Below, piece after piece: positions 10,932-19,710 of a stretch of 64,000 bases of DNA. The stretch is from Nonomuraea sp. PA05 (GTDB lineage Bacteria > Actinomycetota > Actinomycetes > Streptosporangiales > Streptosporangiaceae). Every line of letters begins with the position of its first letter. The first letter of the stretch is position 1. Under the pieces are notes generated by a model. It was not told the origin of the DNA and ran no database searches. It saw nothing but the letters and a program-made list of their open reading frames with translations. The position numbers and the translations under genes were made by a program. The DNA is taken from NCBI RefSeq assembly GCF_008086045.1, contig NZ_VSEY01000024.1:1-64000 (forward strand), in the 5' to 3' direction.

Positions 10932-12962
10932 ATGCTGGATGATCTCGGTCAGATGTTCGCCTGGCTGACAGCGGCGCTCGTCCGGCCCGCGTCCGGCCTG
11001 TACGGCGAGCTGGACCTGCGGCCCGGCGACAGGGACCCGGCCGCGGGGCTGCCCGCCCGCTACGGCGGTGCGGACCGGCCGGAGCTGACCGGCGCCACGC
11101 ACGTCCGCGACCTGCACCGGGACCTGCGCGAGCTGGGCTTCCTGCTCGCGCCGCCGGACGCGGCGACGTTCACGACGGCCACGTGGCTGTCCGTCATGGA
11201 GTTCCAGCGCTACGCCTCCCTGTCCGACGCGGCCACCGAACGCGAGCCGCGCTCGGCACCTCTGGTGGAGGCGGTGACGCCCGAGGCAAGCCTGTTCCGC
11301 GCCGGTGCCGCCTCGGCGTTCCCGGCGCAGGGGCCGTTCCGGGTGCTCGTGGACGACGAGATCGTGGAGGTCACGTCCATGCGGCCCACGCCGCCGGACG
11401 CCGAGCTGACCGTGCTGCGCGGAGTGGAGGGCACGGCCGCCGCCGCCCACGAGCGGGGCGCCGGGGTGGAGCTGATCCGCTGGTCGGACCGGCTCGTCCC
11501 GGTGCACGTCCACTTCTACGAGCGGTACACCGACCCGGTGACCGGGGTGGTGAACGCCTGGACCAGGTTCGTGCTGCGCCGCTGGAAGGAGCGGCGGCGG
11601 CGCTGCCCCGTCGTGGTGGAGGCGTGGGAGCTGCGGGAGGGTCGTCCGGACCGGCTGCACACGACCCCCGGCGGCGGCCTGGCCGGGAACGTGTGGGGCG
11701 CCCGCGAGATCACCTCCACCGCGCCGCGCCTGTTCGTGCGCGACCTGACGCGCACCTGGGAGCGCCCGTCCAGGGAGCCGGTGGCCCCGGCGCATCCCGA
11801 GCTGGACGTGAGCGGCGACTACCGGGTGCTCGGCGACTACGCGGGCCCTCGGGCCTGGCCGGAGTTCGGGCACACCTGGCGGCCGGAGGGCGAGATGCTG
11901 CCCGAGCACCTGCTGCCCGCCCCTGAGCCGGGCGGGTTCGGGCCCACGCTGGCGCAGCTCGTGCAGGCGGGCGAGCGGGCCGTGCTCGGCACGTACCTGG
12001 TGGTGCGGGCGGTCAGCGAGGTGGAGGCGATCGGCTACTTCGACAGCCTGAACGCCTACGACCGCGGGTTCGTCTCGCTGGGCCCCTGCCACTGGACGGC
12101 CGGTCTGGCCACCGGCCCCGCGCCCGCGTCCGCCGTGGACGAGGGCGAGTTGTGGGGCTTCGTCGCCTATCTGAAGGCGACGGACCGGTACGCGTTCGCC
12201 CAGGCGTTCGGCCGGTTCGGCGTGGACGTCGCCACCGAGTGGGGCCAGAGCGGCGCGGAGCTGTTCAACCCGAGCCAGCGCAAGTACACCGGCCGCCCCA
12301 CCGTGCCCAGGGAGGGCGGCGGGGTGCAGGCGCTGGGCAGGGTCGAGGAGTACGACCTGTTCCGCGACTGGCACTGGTTCTACCGCCTGCAGATGGCCGG
12401 CCGCACCGTGGACGGGCTGCGCCGCGCGATGTGGGACATGGCGCGGGTGCGCGTCCGCGACGTCGGCGAGACGCCGTGGGACGGCCCGGCGGGGCCGCCG
12501 GCCTGGACGGTCCCGGACGCCGGCGGCCCGCGTCCCGCCAGGATCAAGGACGTGATCACGTCCGAGCGGGGGATGGCGATCGTGCACCGCTGGCACATCA
12601 GGGCGCCGGCCAACATGGTATCGGCCGGGCCCGCCACCGAACCGCCCGAGACCAGGCGCATCGGGCGCGCCGGCCCGGTGCTGCGGGCCGCCTGCGACGC
12701 GGCGATCAGGGAGGACCCGGGGCTGTTCACCGGCACGCCCGACACCTGGGGGGACGCCGCCGAGCAGGCGCTCGTGGGGCAGTTGCGGGCGCAGGGCGGG
12801 GCGTCGGTCGAGTACGTGCACGAGTGGCCGCGGCAGGTGTCCCGCAATCGCGGGTTCACGCTGCCTTACGAGCTGCTGCCGGATCGCGGGGAGGGGCGGG
12901 CGCTCGACCTGTCCAGGAACTCGTTCCAGCTCGACGCCTCAGGCCTCCCACCGGCACCCTAG
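10932..12962 (+). CDS. Large hypothetical protein with peptidoglycan-binding-like N-terminus
   Basis: 676 residues, not recognised as a named family. Residues about 50-95 (HRDLRELGFLL, then WLSVMEFQRYAS) resemble a PG_binding_1 repeat. Residues about 135-180 (VDDEIVEVTSM, LRGVEGT, AHERGAG) resemble a short beta module common in phage tail and adhesin proteins. Residues about 370-520 (YDRGFVSLGPCHWTAG, GELWGFVAYL, WHWFYRLQMAGRT) resemble muramidase-like domains that follow PG-binding modules. No signal peptide or membrane segment is seen. A cell-wall or phage-derived role is inference. Its stop is seven bases from the convergent stress operon. Confidence 0.55.
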   Translation: MLDDLGQMFAWLTAALVRPASGLYGELDLRPGDRDPAAGLPARYGGADRPELTGATHVRDLHRDLRELGFLLAPPDAATFTTATWLSVMEFQRYASLSDAATEREPRSAPLVEAVTPEASLFRAGAASAFPAQGPFRVLVDDEIVEVTSMRPTPPDAELTVLRGVEGTAAAAHERGAGVELIRWSDRLVPVHVHFYERYTDPVTGVVNAWTRFVLRRWKERRRRCPVVVEAWELREGRPDRLHTTPGGGLAGNVWGAREITSTAPRLFVRDLTRTWERPSREPVAPAHPELDVSGDYRVLGDYAGPRAWPEFGHTWRPEGEMLPEHLLPAPEPGGFGPTLAQLVQAGERAVLGTYLVVRAVSEVEAIGYFDSLNAYDRGFVSLGPCHWTAGLATGPAPASAVDEGELWGFVAYLKATDRYAFAQAFGRFGVDVATEWGQSGAELFNPSQRKYTGRPTVPREGGGVQALGRVEEYDLFRDWHWFYRLQMAGRTVDGLRRAMWDMARVRVRDVGETPWDGPAGPPAWTVPDAGGPRPARIKDVITSERGMAIVHRWHIRAPANMVSAGPATEPPETRRIGRAGPVLRAACDAAIREDPGLFTGTPDTWGDAAEQALVGQLRAQGGASVEYVHEWPRQVSRNRGFTLPYELLPDRGEGRALDLSRNSFQLDASGLPPAP

Positions 12963-12969
12963 CCGCCGG

Positions 12970-14538
12970 CTACGCGTCCCGCCGCACGACCACCAGCGCG
13001 ACGTCGTCCTCGCGCGCTCCGAACGCGTCCAGCATGCGCTCGGCGAACTCCTCCAGCTCCTCCTCCACGGTCTCGGCGAGCTTCCTGGCCTTCTCCAGGC
13101 TCTCGTCCAGCGAGATCGCGCGGTCCTCCACCAGCCCGTCGGTGAACAGCAGCAGCGTCCCGCCGGGCGGCAGCTTCAACCGGTCCACCGTGTACGTCTC
13201 CGGCAGCGCCCCCAGCAGCAGGTTGCCCAGATGGTGGTAGGCGCAGCCCGGCCCCGCGAACAGCGGCGGGATGTGCCCGGCGTTGGCCACCTCGACCTCC
13301 CCCGTGGCCGGGTCGATGAGCACGAGGCAGAGCGTCGCCGTCATGCGCGGGTGGTAGCGCCGCATCATCTGGTTGAGCAGGTCGAGGGACGCGCTGAGGT
13401 CCACCTGCGCGATGAACGAGGCCCGCATCGCGTGCCGCAGCTCCGCCATCACGGTCGCGGCGTGCAGCGAGTGCCCCTCGACGTCGCCGATCGCCACCAG
13501 CACCCGGTCGCCGATCGGCAGCACCTCGTAGAAGTCGCCGCCCACCTCGATGTTGTCGGCCGCCGGCTGGTAGCGCATCGCCACCCGCAGTCCCGGCACC
13601 TCGGGGATGCGGGTGGGCAGCAGGCTGCGCTGCAGGGTCAGCGCGATCGCGTGCTCCTCGGTGTAGGCGCGCAGCGCGGCCACGGCCAGCGCCAGCTCCT
13701 GGCCGAGCTGGCGCAGCAGGTTCACCTCGTCGGCGTCGAGCGGAGGGTCGCTCTCCACGCCCAGGTAGATGGGGGAGCCGGAGTTCTTCGTCCGGCAGAG
13801 CACGCCTGTGCTGCTGCCCTCGATCTGCACGTCCGGCACCAGCCCGCGCCACTGGTCCGCGTGCAGGGTGAACACGTGGGCGCGCTGCGCCTCCCGTTGC
13901 ACCATCCCGCTCAGGCGGTCCAGCAGGTCGGGCCCGGCCGGATGGGCGGTGGCCCGCTCCCCCGGCCGCGCCCGGTAGCGGCGCGTACGCCCGTCGGGCA
14001 GCAATGCCAGCGTGCCGCAGAAGCGGCCCAGCACGTTCGCCGAGCCTTCGACCGCGACCGACAGCAGCTCGTCGAACGTCTCCGCCTCGTTGATGCGCAG
14101 CGTCACGTCCGCCAGCCCCGCCAGGCGCTCGGCCATCAGCTCGGCCCGCCAGCGCGCCCGGTAGTAGCGCAGCATGGCCTCCACCGTGGCGGCGAACTCG
14201 GCCGGCTCGATCGGCTCCGCCAGGTACGCGTCGGCGCCCCGCTCCAGCCCCTCCGCGCGGTCGGCCACGGTGATGGCGTTGGCCGACACCTGGATGACGG
14301 GGATCGCGGCCGTCGCCGGATCGGCCTTGATCCGCTCGCACACCTCGTGGCCGGGGATGTCGGGCAGCCGCACGTCCAGGATGACCAGGTCGACGCGCTG
14401 CTCGGCGAGCGTGCCGAGCGCCTCCTCGCCGCCGTTCGCCTCAAGCACGTCGTGCCCTGCGCGACGCAGCCAGCTCGACAGGATGTACCGCTTGGTCGGC
14501 GTGTCGTCCACCACCAGCACGGTCGCCGTCTCGCTCAC
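12970..14538 (-). CDS. Response regulator with C-terminal PP2C (SpoIIE/RsbU-type) phosphatase
   Basis: 522 residues. Residues 5-125 form a receiver domain (VLVVDDTPTKR, phosphoacceptor in LVILDVRLPD). The middle, about 150-290, looks GAF-like. The end is a PP2C phosphatase of the SpoIIE class (EVGGDFYEV, IGDVEGHSLHAA, LLLFTDGLVEDR) that would dephosphorylate an anti-sigma antagonist. It overlaps the preceding hybrid kinase by four bases (ATGA), so phosphorylation by that kinase is the likely switch. Last gene of the six-gene stress operon. Confidence 0.9.
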   Translation of the reverse strand: MSETATVLVVDDTPTKRYILSSWLRRAGHDVLEANGGEEALGTLAEQRVDLVILDVRLPDIPGHEVCERIKADPATAAIPVIQVSANAITVADRAEGLERGADAYLAEPIEPAEFAATVEAMLRYYRARWRAELMAERLAGLADVTLRINEAETFDELLSVAVEGSANVLGRFCGTLALLPDGRTRRYRARPGERATAHPAGPDLLDRLSGMVQREAQRAHVFTLHADQWRGLVPDVQIEGSSTGVLCRTKNSGSPIYLGVESDPPLDADEVNLLRQLGQELALAVAALRAYTEEHAIALTLQRSLLPTRIPEVPGLRVAMRYQPAADNIEVGGDFYEVLPIGDRVLVAIGDVEGHSLHAATVMAELRHAMRASFIAQVDLSASLDLLNQMMRRYHPRMTATLCLVLIDPATGEVEVANAGHIPPLFAGPGCAYHHLGNLLLGALPETYTVDRLKLPPGGTLLLFTDGLVEDRAISLDESLEKARKLAETVEEELEEFAERMLDAFGAREDDVALVVVRRDA

Positions 14539-16217
14539 GCCCGCCCCTCTCTCGCGCTCTGAATGGCCTGGAGCAGCTCCTCCCTGCGCAGCCCGTGTTT
14601 GTCCAGCACCACCATGTCGTCGGGGGCGCGTTGCGGCGCGATGGTCACCACCACCACGGGGACCCGCCTCAGTCTGTCGTCCTCCGCCATGCGCTGCAGC
14701 AGCACGTTGCCGTCCACGCGGGGCATGAGCAGGTCCACCAGGATCACGTCCGGCGGGCCCGCCGTCATCAGGTCCAGCGCGGCGGCGCCGTCGGCGGCCT
14801 CGTCCACGTTCGCGGCGAAGCCGTGCAGCATGCGGCGGGCGGCGGCGCGGAACACCTCGTCGTCGTCCGCGATCATCACCCGCTGCAGCTCCGGCGGGCC
14901 GCTGTAGTGCGGCAGCCGCAGCGTGACGGTGGTGCCCTCGCCCTCCGTGCTGGCCAGCTCCAGGGTGCCGCCGAGCGCCTCGGCGAGCCTGCGCGCGTAC
15001 GGCAGGCCGAGGCCGGTGCCTCTGGCGCGGACCTGGAGGGAGCCCGGGACCTGGTAGAAGTCCTCGAAGACGCGTGTCAGGTGCTCGGACGGGATGCCGA
15101 TGCCGGTGTCGGACACGACGATGACGGCCTCGTCCTTGGCGGCGTCGAGGTGGGCGGCCAGGCGCACCTCACCGTGCACCGTGAACTTGACCGCGTTCGA
15201 GAGCAGGTTGCGCAGGATGCGCAGCAGCATGACCTCGTCCACGTACAGCTCGGCGGCCTCGGGCGCCACCTCGTGGCGCAGCTCGACGCCGGCGCTCGCG
15301 CTCGTCGGGCGCAGCAGCACGTGCAGCTGATCGGCCATCCGCGCCAGGTCCACCGACGACGGCTGCGGGTCGAGGCGGCCCGACTCGGCCTTGGCCATGT
15401 CGAGCAGCTCGCTGACCAGCTCCAGCAGGGTCTCGGTGGAGCTGCCGATGAGCCGCACCTGGTGGGTCTGCTCCTCGGTCAGGGGGTCGCCACCCGGCCC
15501 CAGCAGCAGCCTGACCAGGCCGATCACCGAGTTGAGCGGGGTGCGCAGCTCGTGGCTGACCGTGGCCCAGAAGCGGTTCCTCGCCTCGTTGGCCTCCCTG
15601 AGCTGGCTGGACTTCTCATCCAGCTCGGCGTACAGGGCCACCACTCCCCTGTTGGTCTCCTCCAGCTCGGCCGAGAGCTGGTTGTACATCGCCATCACGC
15701 CCGTGTTGGTCTCCTGCAGCTCGGCGTTGAGCCGCAGGACGTCCTCCAGCGTCTCGGCCAGCTCCCTGTTCTGCTCGCGCAGCTCGTCCATGGCGGACAC
15801 CGGGGACAGGTCGGCCAGCCTGGCGCGGATCTCCGCCACCGTGGCGGGCGGGCGGCGGGTGTGCAGCCGCTTGGCGAGCGTGACGCCGCCGTCGTTCAGG
15901 GTGATCTCGTCGACCAGCCTGCCCGCCAGCTTCAGGCCCTCCAGGTTCCGCAGTTTCGACGGGTCGGTGTGCTTCGACTGCTGCGAGTGCTCCAGCAGGA
16001 TGAGCAGGTGGTGGTCGCTGATCGACAGGGTCGCGGTCGAGCCGGTGCCGAACAGCTCGCGGCCGGCCTCGCTGAGCGCCGTCGCGACGCGGATCTGGTC
16101 CTGCGGCTCCAGGCCGACCAGCTCGGCGGCGGCGCGGCCCAGGCGGCGCAGCACGAACACGTCCTGGTCGGCGTCCAGGCGGACGCGGATGAGCTCGGCC
16201 GCTTCAGCGGTCGCCAT
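14535..16217 (-). CDS. Hybrid histidine kinase with N-terminal ATPase-like domain and C-terminal receiver
   Basis: 560 residues, no membrane segments. Residues about 10-130 look like an RsbT/RsbW-type HATPase fold. A coiled coil follows (about 145-215, repeated ELEETN/ELQETN), then HisKA with phospho-His near 219 in VSHELRTPLN, HATPase_c (NLLSNAVKFT, DTGIGIP, GTGLGL) and a receiver domain (MIADDDEVF, VDLLMPRVDG). The C-terminal receiver has VVTI instead of a clear Lys-Pro motif. Overlaps both neighbours (14 bases upstream, 4 downstream). A cytosolic kinase placed to feed the receiver-PP2C protein. Confidence 0.9.
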   Translation of the reverse strand: MATAEAAELIRVRLDADQDVFVLRRLGRAAAELVGLEPQDQIRVATALSEAGRELFGTGSTATLSISDHHLLILLEHSQQSKHTDPSKLRNLEGLKLAGRLVDEITLNDGGVTLAKRLHTRRPPATVAEIRARLADLSPVSAMDELREQNRELAETLEDVLRLNAELQETNTGVMAMYNQLSAELEETNRGVVALYAELDEKSSQLREANEARNRFWATVSHELRTPLNSVIGLVRLLLGPGGDPLTEEQTHQVRLIGSSTETLLELVSELLDMAKAESGRLDPQPSSVDLARMADQLHVLLRPTSASAGVELRHEVAPEAAELYVDEVMLLRILRNLLSNAVKFTVHGEVRLAAHLDAAKDEAVIVVSDTGIGIPSEHLTRVFEDFYQVPGSLQVRARGTGLGLPYARRLAEALGGTLELASTEGEGTTVTLRLPHYSGPPELQRVMIADDDEVFRAAARRMLHGFAANVDEAADGAAALDLMTAGPPDVILVDLLMPRVDGNVLLQRMAEDDRLRRVPVVVVTIAPQRAPDDMVVLDKHGLRREELLQAIQSAREGRA

Positions 16218-17625
16218 GCCGGGACCTCGTGCTCTCGTGCGGAGTGCCCTGGTGCTGCGTGCTCTCGTGCGGAGTGCTCTCGTGCGGAGTGCTTACGTGC
16301 GGTGTGTTCTCGCGCGGCGCGCTCACCTGCGGCGCGTCCTCGTGGAGCGCGCTCTTGCGCGGCGTGCTCTCGTGCAGCGCACTCTTGCGCGGCGTGCTCT
16401 CGCGCGGCGTGCTCTCGCGCGGCGTGCTCTCATCCAGCGGGCTCTTCTGTGGCGGCGCGGACCGCTCCAAGCCCCGTGGCGCGGGTGGCGGGCTGAGCCG
16501 GGCGCTCCCGTTCGGCGGGCTGAGCCGCAGACTCCCGTACGGGGAGCCGAACCGCACGCCCTCGCCCGGCTTCGCGTTCTCCTGCTGCTGCCCGACCCGC
16601 GCGCCTTCCTGCCCCTGCCCGGACCGTCCGCCTTCGCCCTCCGCTTCCCTGCCGGGCCTGACCGTCACCACGCAGGCGTCGTCACGCCGGCTGCCCGCCT
16701 CGCGCATCAGCCCGGCGGCGATCACGGCGGGCGTCCGGGAGAACAAGCCCGGCAGAAGAGTGGGGTCCCACCGGTCGGTCAGCCCGTCCGTGTGCAGGAC
16801 CACAGCCGCATAGCGGGGCAAATCGTACGTGTACTGACGCAACCTGCCGCCCTGATGCCCGGCGATCCCCGGCACCGACACCATGCCCTGCCTGCCCTCG
16901 GCGTGCGCCACCCAGCCGGACACGTTGCCGAGCCCGGCGAAGAGCACCTGATCCGGCTCCACACGGGCCACCGCGACCGCACCCCCTCGGGTGTGGTTCA
17001 TGCCGGCGTGCAGGCGTTGCACGATGGTCACCGGCTCCTGGTCCCGTACGTCGAAGAACAGCTCGACGGCGCGCTGCGCGGCCTGCGCGGCGATGTGGCC
17101 GTGGCCGAGCCCGTCACAGACCAGCACGATCGTGGACGAGCCCAGCTCGGCGATGGCGAAGCCGTCGCCGCACACCGTCTCCTCGCCGATCGGCCTGGTC
17201 AGGCCGCTGGCCCGCAGCGCCGGCGCCGGGGTGCGGCCGGCGGTGAAGTGCATGGCCAGCACCGTGCCCTTGCCGGGCAGCGAGTGCACGTCGTAGCCGG
17301 AGGCGATGCGGGAGATCGCGCCGAGGCCGATACCCAGCGTGCCGGACGTCGAGTAGCCGTCGCGCAGCGCGCGGGCCACGTCGGCCATGCCCGGCCCGCG
17401 GTCGACGGTGATCAGCTCCACCGTGGCGGGGGCCTCGGGGTGGGGGCGCACCATGACGGTGCCCTCCGTGGCATGCTTGACGAGGTTGGAGACCGCTTCG
17501 CTCACCGCCACGGCCGTCTGCCCGATGAGCACCTGGTCGAAGCCCGCCGCCTCGGCCAGCTCGACGGCCTTTCTGCGTACCGCGCCGACCGCGCTCGGGT
17601 CCTCGGCACGGACCCAGCCGGTCAT
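16204..17625 (-). CDS. ATPase-PP2C fusion (RsbX-like phosphatase) with repetitive C-terminal tail
   Basis: 473 residues from the ATG at 17625; a GTG nine bases earlier is also possible. Residues about 10-130 are an RsbT/RsbW-type GHKL ATPase (AVSEAVSNLVKHA, VDRGPGM, GIGLGAI). Residues about 150-330 are a PP2C phosphatase (GDGFAIAELG, VCDGLGHG, LHTDGLTDRW), fitting RsbX-type dephosphorylation of the stressosome. The last 130 residues are hydrophilic and end in a tandem repeat of ESTPR/HEST units. ATGA overlap with rsbT. The tail is absent from ordinary RsbX proteins as I know them. Confidence 0.88.
   Translation of the reverse strand: MTGWVRAEDPSAVGAVRRKAVELAEAAGFDQVLIGQTAVAVSEAVSNLVKHATEGTVMVRPHPEAPATVELITVDRGPGMADVARALRDGYSTSGTLGIGLGAISRIASGYDVHSLPGKGTVLAMHFTAGRTPAPALRASGLTRPIGEETVCGDGFAIAELGSSTIVLVCDGLGHGHIAAQAAQRAVELFFDVRDQEPVTIVQRLHAGMNHTRGGAVAVARVEPDQVLFAGLGNVSGWVAHAEGRQGMVSVPGIAGHQGGRLRQYTYDLPRYAAVVLHTDGLTDRWDPTLLPGLFSRTPAVIAAGLMREAGSRRDDACVVTVRPGREAEGEGGRSGQGQEGARVGQQQENAKPGEGVRFGSPYGSLRLSPPNGSARLSPPPAPRGLERSAPPQKSPLDESTPRESTPRESTPRKSALHESTPRKSALHEDAPQVSAPRENTPHVSTPHESTPHESTQHQGTPHESTRSRHGDR
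16224..16440 (-). repeat. Degenerate 15-bp tandem repeat coding the Ser/Thr/Pro/His tail
   Basis: About 14 imperfect 15-bp units of the type GTGCTCTCGTGCGGA (plus strand) encode pentapeptides such as HESTP, RESTP and RKSAL. Units are in frame and differ mostly by single substitutions. Confidence 0.8.
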
Positions 17626-18023
17626 CGCCGCCACTTCGTCACCGTCACGGTCGTGCCCTTGCCCGGCGCGGAGACCAGGTCGAACTCGTCGACCAGCCGC
17701 CGTGAGCCGCCGAGGCCCAGCCCCATGCCGCCGCCCGTGGTCCAGCCGTCCGTGAGCGCCTGCTCGATGTCGGGGATGCCGGGGCCTTCGTCGGTGAACA
17801 CTAACTTCAGGCCGCGCCGGGGACCGTTCTCGACGACCTCGACCCGGACGTCCCCGCCACCGGCGTACACCAGGGCGTTGCGCGCCAGCTCACTGGCGGC
17901 GGTGACGATCTTCGTCTGGTCGACGAGGGACAACCCCACATCGACGGCCACGCTCCTGACGAGCTGGCGGACGCCGACGACGTCCGCACTGCCCGCGATG
18001 ACGACCTCACGTTCCCCGCTCAC
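17622..18023 (-). CDS. rsbT: RsbT-like switch kinase of the stressosome
   Basis: 133 residues, the usual RsbT length. GHKL kinase motifs: SELARNALVYAGGG (N box), DEGPGIPD (G1), GMGLGLGGSRRLVDEF (G2). In the known pathway RsbT sits on the stressosome, phosphorylates RsbR and RsbS under stress, is released and activates a PP2C phosphatase. The GTG at 18023 overlaps the rsbS stop (GTGA). Its stop overlaps the next ATG (ATGA). Confidence 0.93.
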   Translation of the reverse strand: MSGEREVVIAGSADVVGVRQLVRSVAVDVGLSLVDQTKIVTAASELARNALVYAGGGDVRVEVVENGPRRGLKLVFTDEGPGIPDIEQALTDGWTTGGGMGLGLGGSRRLVDEFDLVSAPGKGTTVTVTKWRR

Positions 18024-18385
18024 GGGGTCGCGCTCCTGATGTGGTCCAGCAACGCCACCCCCTTCTCCAGGTTCAGGGCCGTACGGACGCCGCCCAGCGA
18101 GAGACCCAGCTCTACCAGCGTGATCGCCACGGCGGGCCGCATGCCGACCACCACGGTCTGGGCGTCGAGCATGCTGCACATGGAGGCGATCGTGGCCAGC
18201 ATCCTGCCGATGAACGAGTCGACGATCTCCACGGCGGTGATGTCGATGATCACGCCCTTGGCGCCGTTCTTGACGACCGCGTCGGCGAGGTCCTCCTGAA
18301 GGGCGAGCACGCCCTGGTCCTCCAGGTCGACCTGGATGGAGACGATGAGGACGTCGCCGAGTTTGAGGATCGGTACGCGCTGCAC
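18020..18385 (-). CDS. rsbS: RsbS-like STAS-domain stressosome protein
   Basis: 121 residues, a single STAS domain starting VQRVPILKLGDVLIVSIQ. The conserved phosphoacceptor region reads DITAVEIVDSFIGRML, with Ser in the position phosphorylated by RsbT in Bacillus. It forms the stressosome core with RsbR. The GTG start shares one base with the rsbR stop codon (TAGTG). Confidence 0.94.
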   Translation of the reverse strand: MQRVPILKLGDVLIVSIQVDLEDQGVLALQEDLADAVVKNGAKGVIIDITAVEIVDSFIGRMLATIASMCSMLDAQTVVVGMRPAVAITLVELGLSLGGVRTALNLEKGVALLDHIRSATP

Positions 18386-19224
18386 TAGCGGCTCTCCGCC
18401 CGGATCGCTACACGCATGTCGCGTCCGCCCTTCACCTCGAGGCCGGCCCGCTTGAAGGCGTGGGCCAGCGCGTCGGCCAGCGACGCCTTCGTGACGATGT
18501 CGCCGAACTCTATGCCGAGCGTGACGATGGTGTGCGCGATCTGCGGGCGAATGCCCGAGATGACGCACTCCGCACCCATCAGCCGGGCCGCGACGACCGT
18601 CTTCAGCAGGTGCTGAGCCACCTGCGTGTCCACGGCGGGCACGCCGGTGATGTCGATGACCGCGTGCTCGGCGCCGGAGTCGACCAGCGTCTGCAGCAGC
18701 TTCTCCATCACCACCTGCGTCCTGGCCGAGTCGAGCGTGCCGACCAGCGGCACCGCCACGATGCCCTCCCACAGCTTGACCACCGGGGTGGACAGCTCCA
18801 GGAGCTGCTCGGCCTGGTCGAGGATGATCCTCTCGCGGGCTTCGGAGAACGTCTCGAACGTGAACAGGCCCAGGTCGTCGATCAGCCTGGAGAACCAGAT
18901 GAAGCCGCGCGCCGCCTCGACACCTTCGGAGTCGTTCTCGACGAACTCGTACAGCGCCTCCTTCAGGCCGAAGACGGCCCTGGCGGTGTCGGCGGGGGCC
19001 CACCCGGCGCGGGCGCGCGAGCGAGACAGCTCAGCCAGCAGGCCACGGACGTCGGCGAAGTCGTTCTTGCCCTGGTCCAGTGCGGTGAGCAGCGCCTGAA
19101 AGAGCTCGTTGAGCTCCTCGGACGGCGCGTTGGCGATCTGCGCCCAGCGGCGGACGATCTGCTCCTGGTTGAGGCGGAGCAGTTCTTCGATGCGTCGCCT
19201 GGCTACATCGGCATGAACGGACAA
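18385..19224 (-). CDS. rsbR: RsbR-like stressosome sensor (globin-like N-terminus plus STAS)
   Basis: 279 residues. The helical N-terminal domain (about 1-140) is the variable sensor turret; the STAS domain (about 155-270) contains VPLVGTLDSAR and DITGVPAVDTQVAQHLL, carrying Thr residues equivalent to the two RsbT targets in Bacillus RsbRA. No haem or flavin motif is evident. A TTG start at 19224 is chosen because GGAG lies six bases upstream; no ATG in frame has a better site. First gene of the six-gene operon. Confidence 0.92.
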   Translation of the reverse strand: MSVHADVARRRIEELLRLNQEQIVRRWAQIANAPSEELNELFQALLTALDQGKNDFADVRGLLAELSRSRARAGWAPADTARAVFGLKEALYEFVENDSEGVEAARGFIWFSRLIDDLGLFTFETFSEARERIILDQAEQLLELSTPVVKLWEGIVAVPLVGTLDSARTQVVMEKLLQTLVDSGAEHAVIDITGVPAVDTQVAQHLLKTVVAARLMGAECVISGIRPQIAHTIVTLGIEFGDIVTKASLADALAHAFKRAGLEVKGGRDMRVAIRAESR

Positions 19225-19710
19225 AGATCACTCCAGAGAGGGCGGCTGGCAGTTGCTCGTATGCTAGTGCGGTTTGGCGACCACCAGGGACTTCGATCAG
19301 CTACGTGGTGCCGTTTCCGGGCGTATACCTGGGCTTCGCCGCGGCGTTTTTCGCGTTGGGCGGACCGTTCCCGAGCCCGTTCCTCACTCTGCGTCACAAC
19401 CGCAACCGGCTCCGCCATCCACCACCCCGGCTCCCCCCTCGGCTCCGCCACTCACCGCCCAGCCCTCAACTCCACCGCCGCACCCAACCCCGCAGCTCCC
19501 CACCCACCGCCGCGCCCAACCCCCTTGGCCCTCCACCCGCCGCCCCCCCAAGGAGGTGACCCTCGGGAACGACGGCTCTTGACTCCCTCATTCCTGGGTA
19601 CGTGTCGGGGGAGGCAGGATTTGATGACATGGTGTCGTCATCAGCTTGACGTCGCACGCCGACGTTTGTGACACTTCGTCATGAAACGCCAGCACGAGCA
19701 GAGGTGGGCC
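19225..19710. other. Divergent intergenic region between rsbR and the heme oxygenase gene
   Basis: About 485 bases. The left part should hold the rsbR promoter; no clear SigB-type GTTT/GGGTA pair was found. The central part (19380-19550) is strongly C-rich on the plus strand with simple CCCC/CCGCC composition and no credible gene. The right part holds the inverted repeat described separately. Confidence 0.5.
19622..19643. promoter_or_regulatory. Inverted repeat upstream of the heme oxygenase gene
   Basis: TGATGAC (19622-19628) and GTCATCA (19637-19643) form a perfect 7-8-7 inverted repeat. A TTGAC hexamer begins three bases further on. The site suits a repressor of the heme oxygenase gene; it does not match the IdeR consensus. 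Confidence 0.5.

Noticed and set aside
10932..12962. Part of a prophage or contractile injection system
   Set aside because: One tail-like beta module is not enough; no sheath, tube, baseplate, integrase or terminase genes occur within the window.
19550..19560. Near-perfect Shine-Dalgarno (AAGGAGGTGAC) marking a gene
   Set aside because: No ATG or GTG lies at a usable distance; the first TTG is 18 bases away and opens only a 31-codon frame of poor composition.
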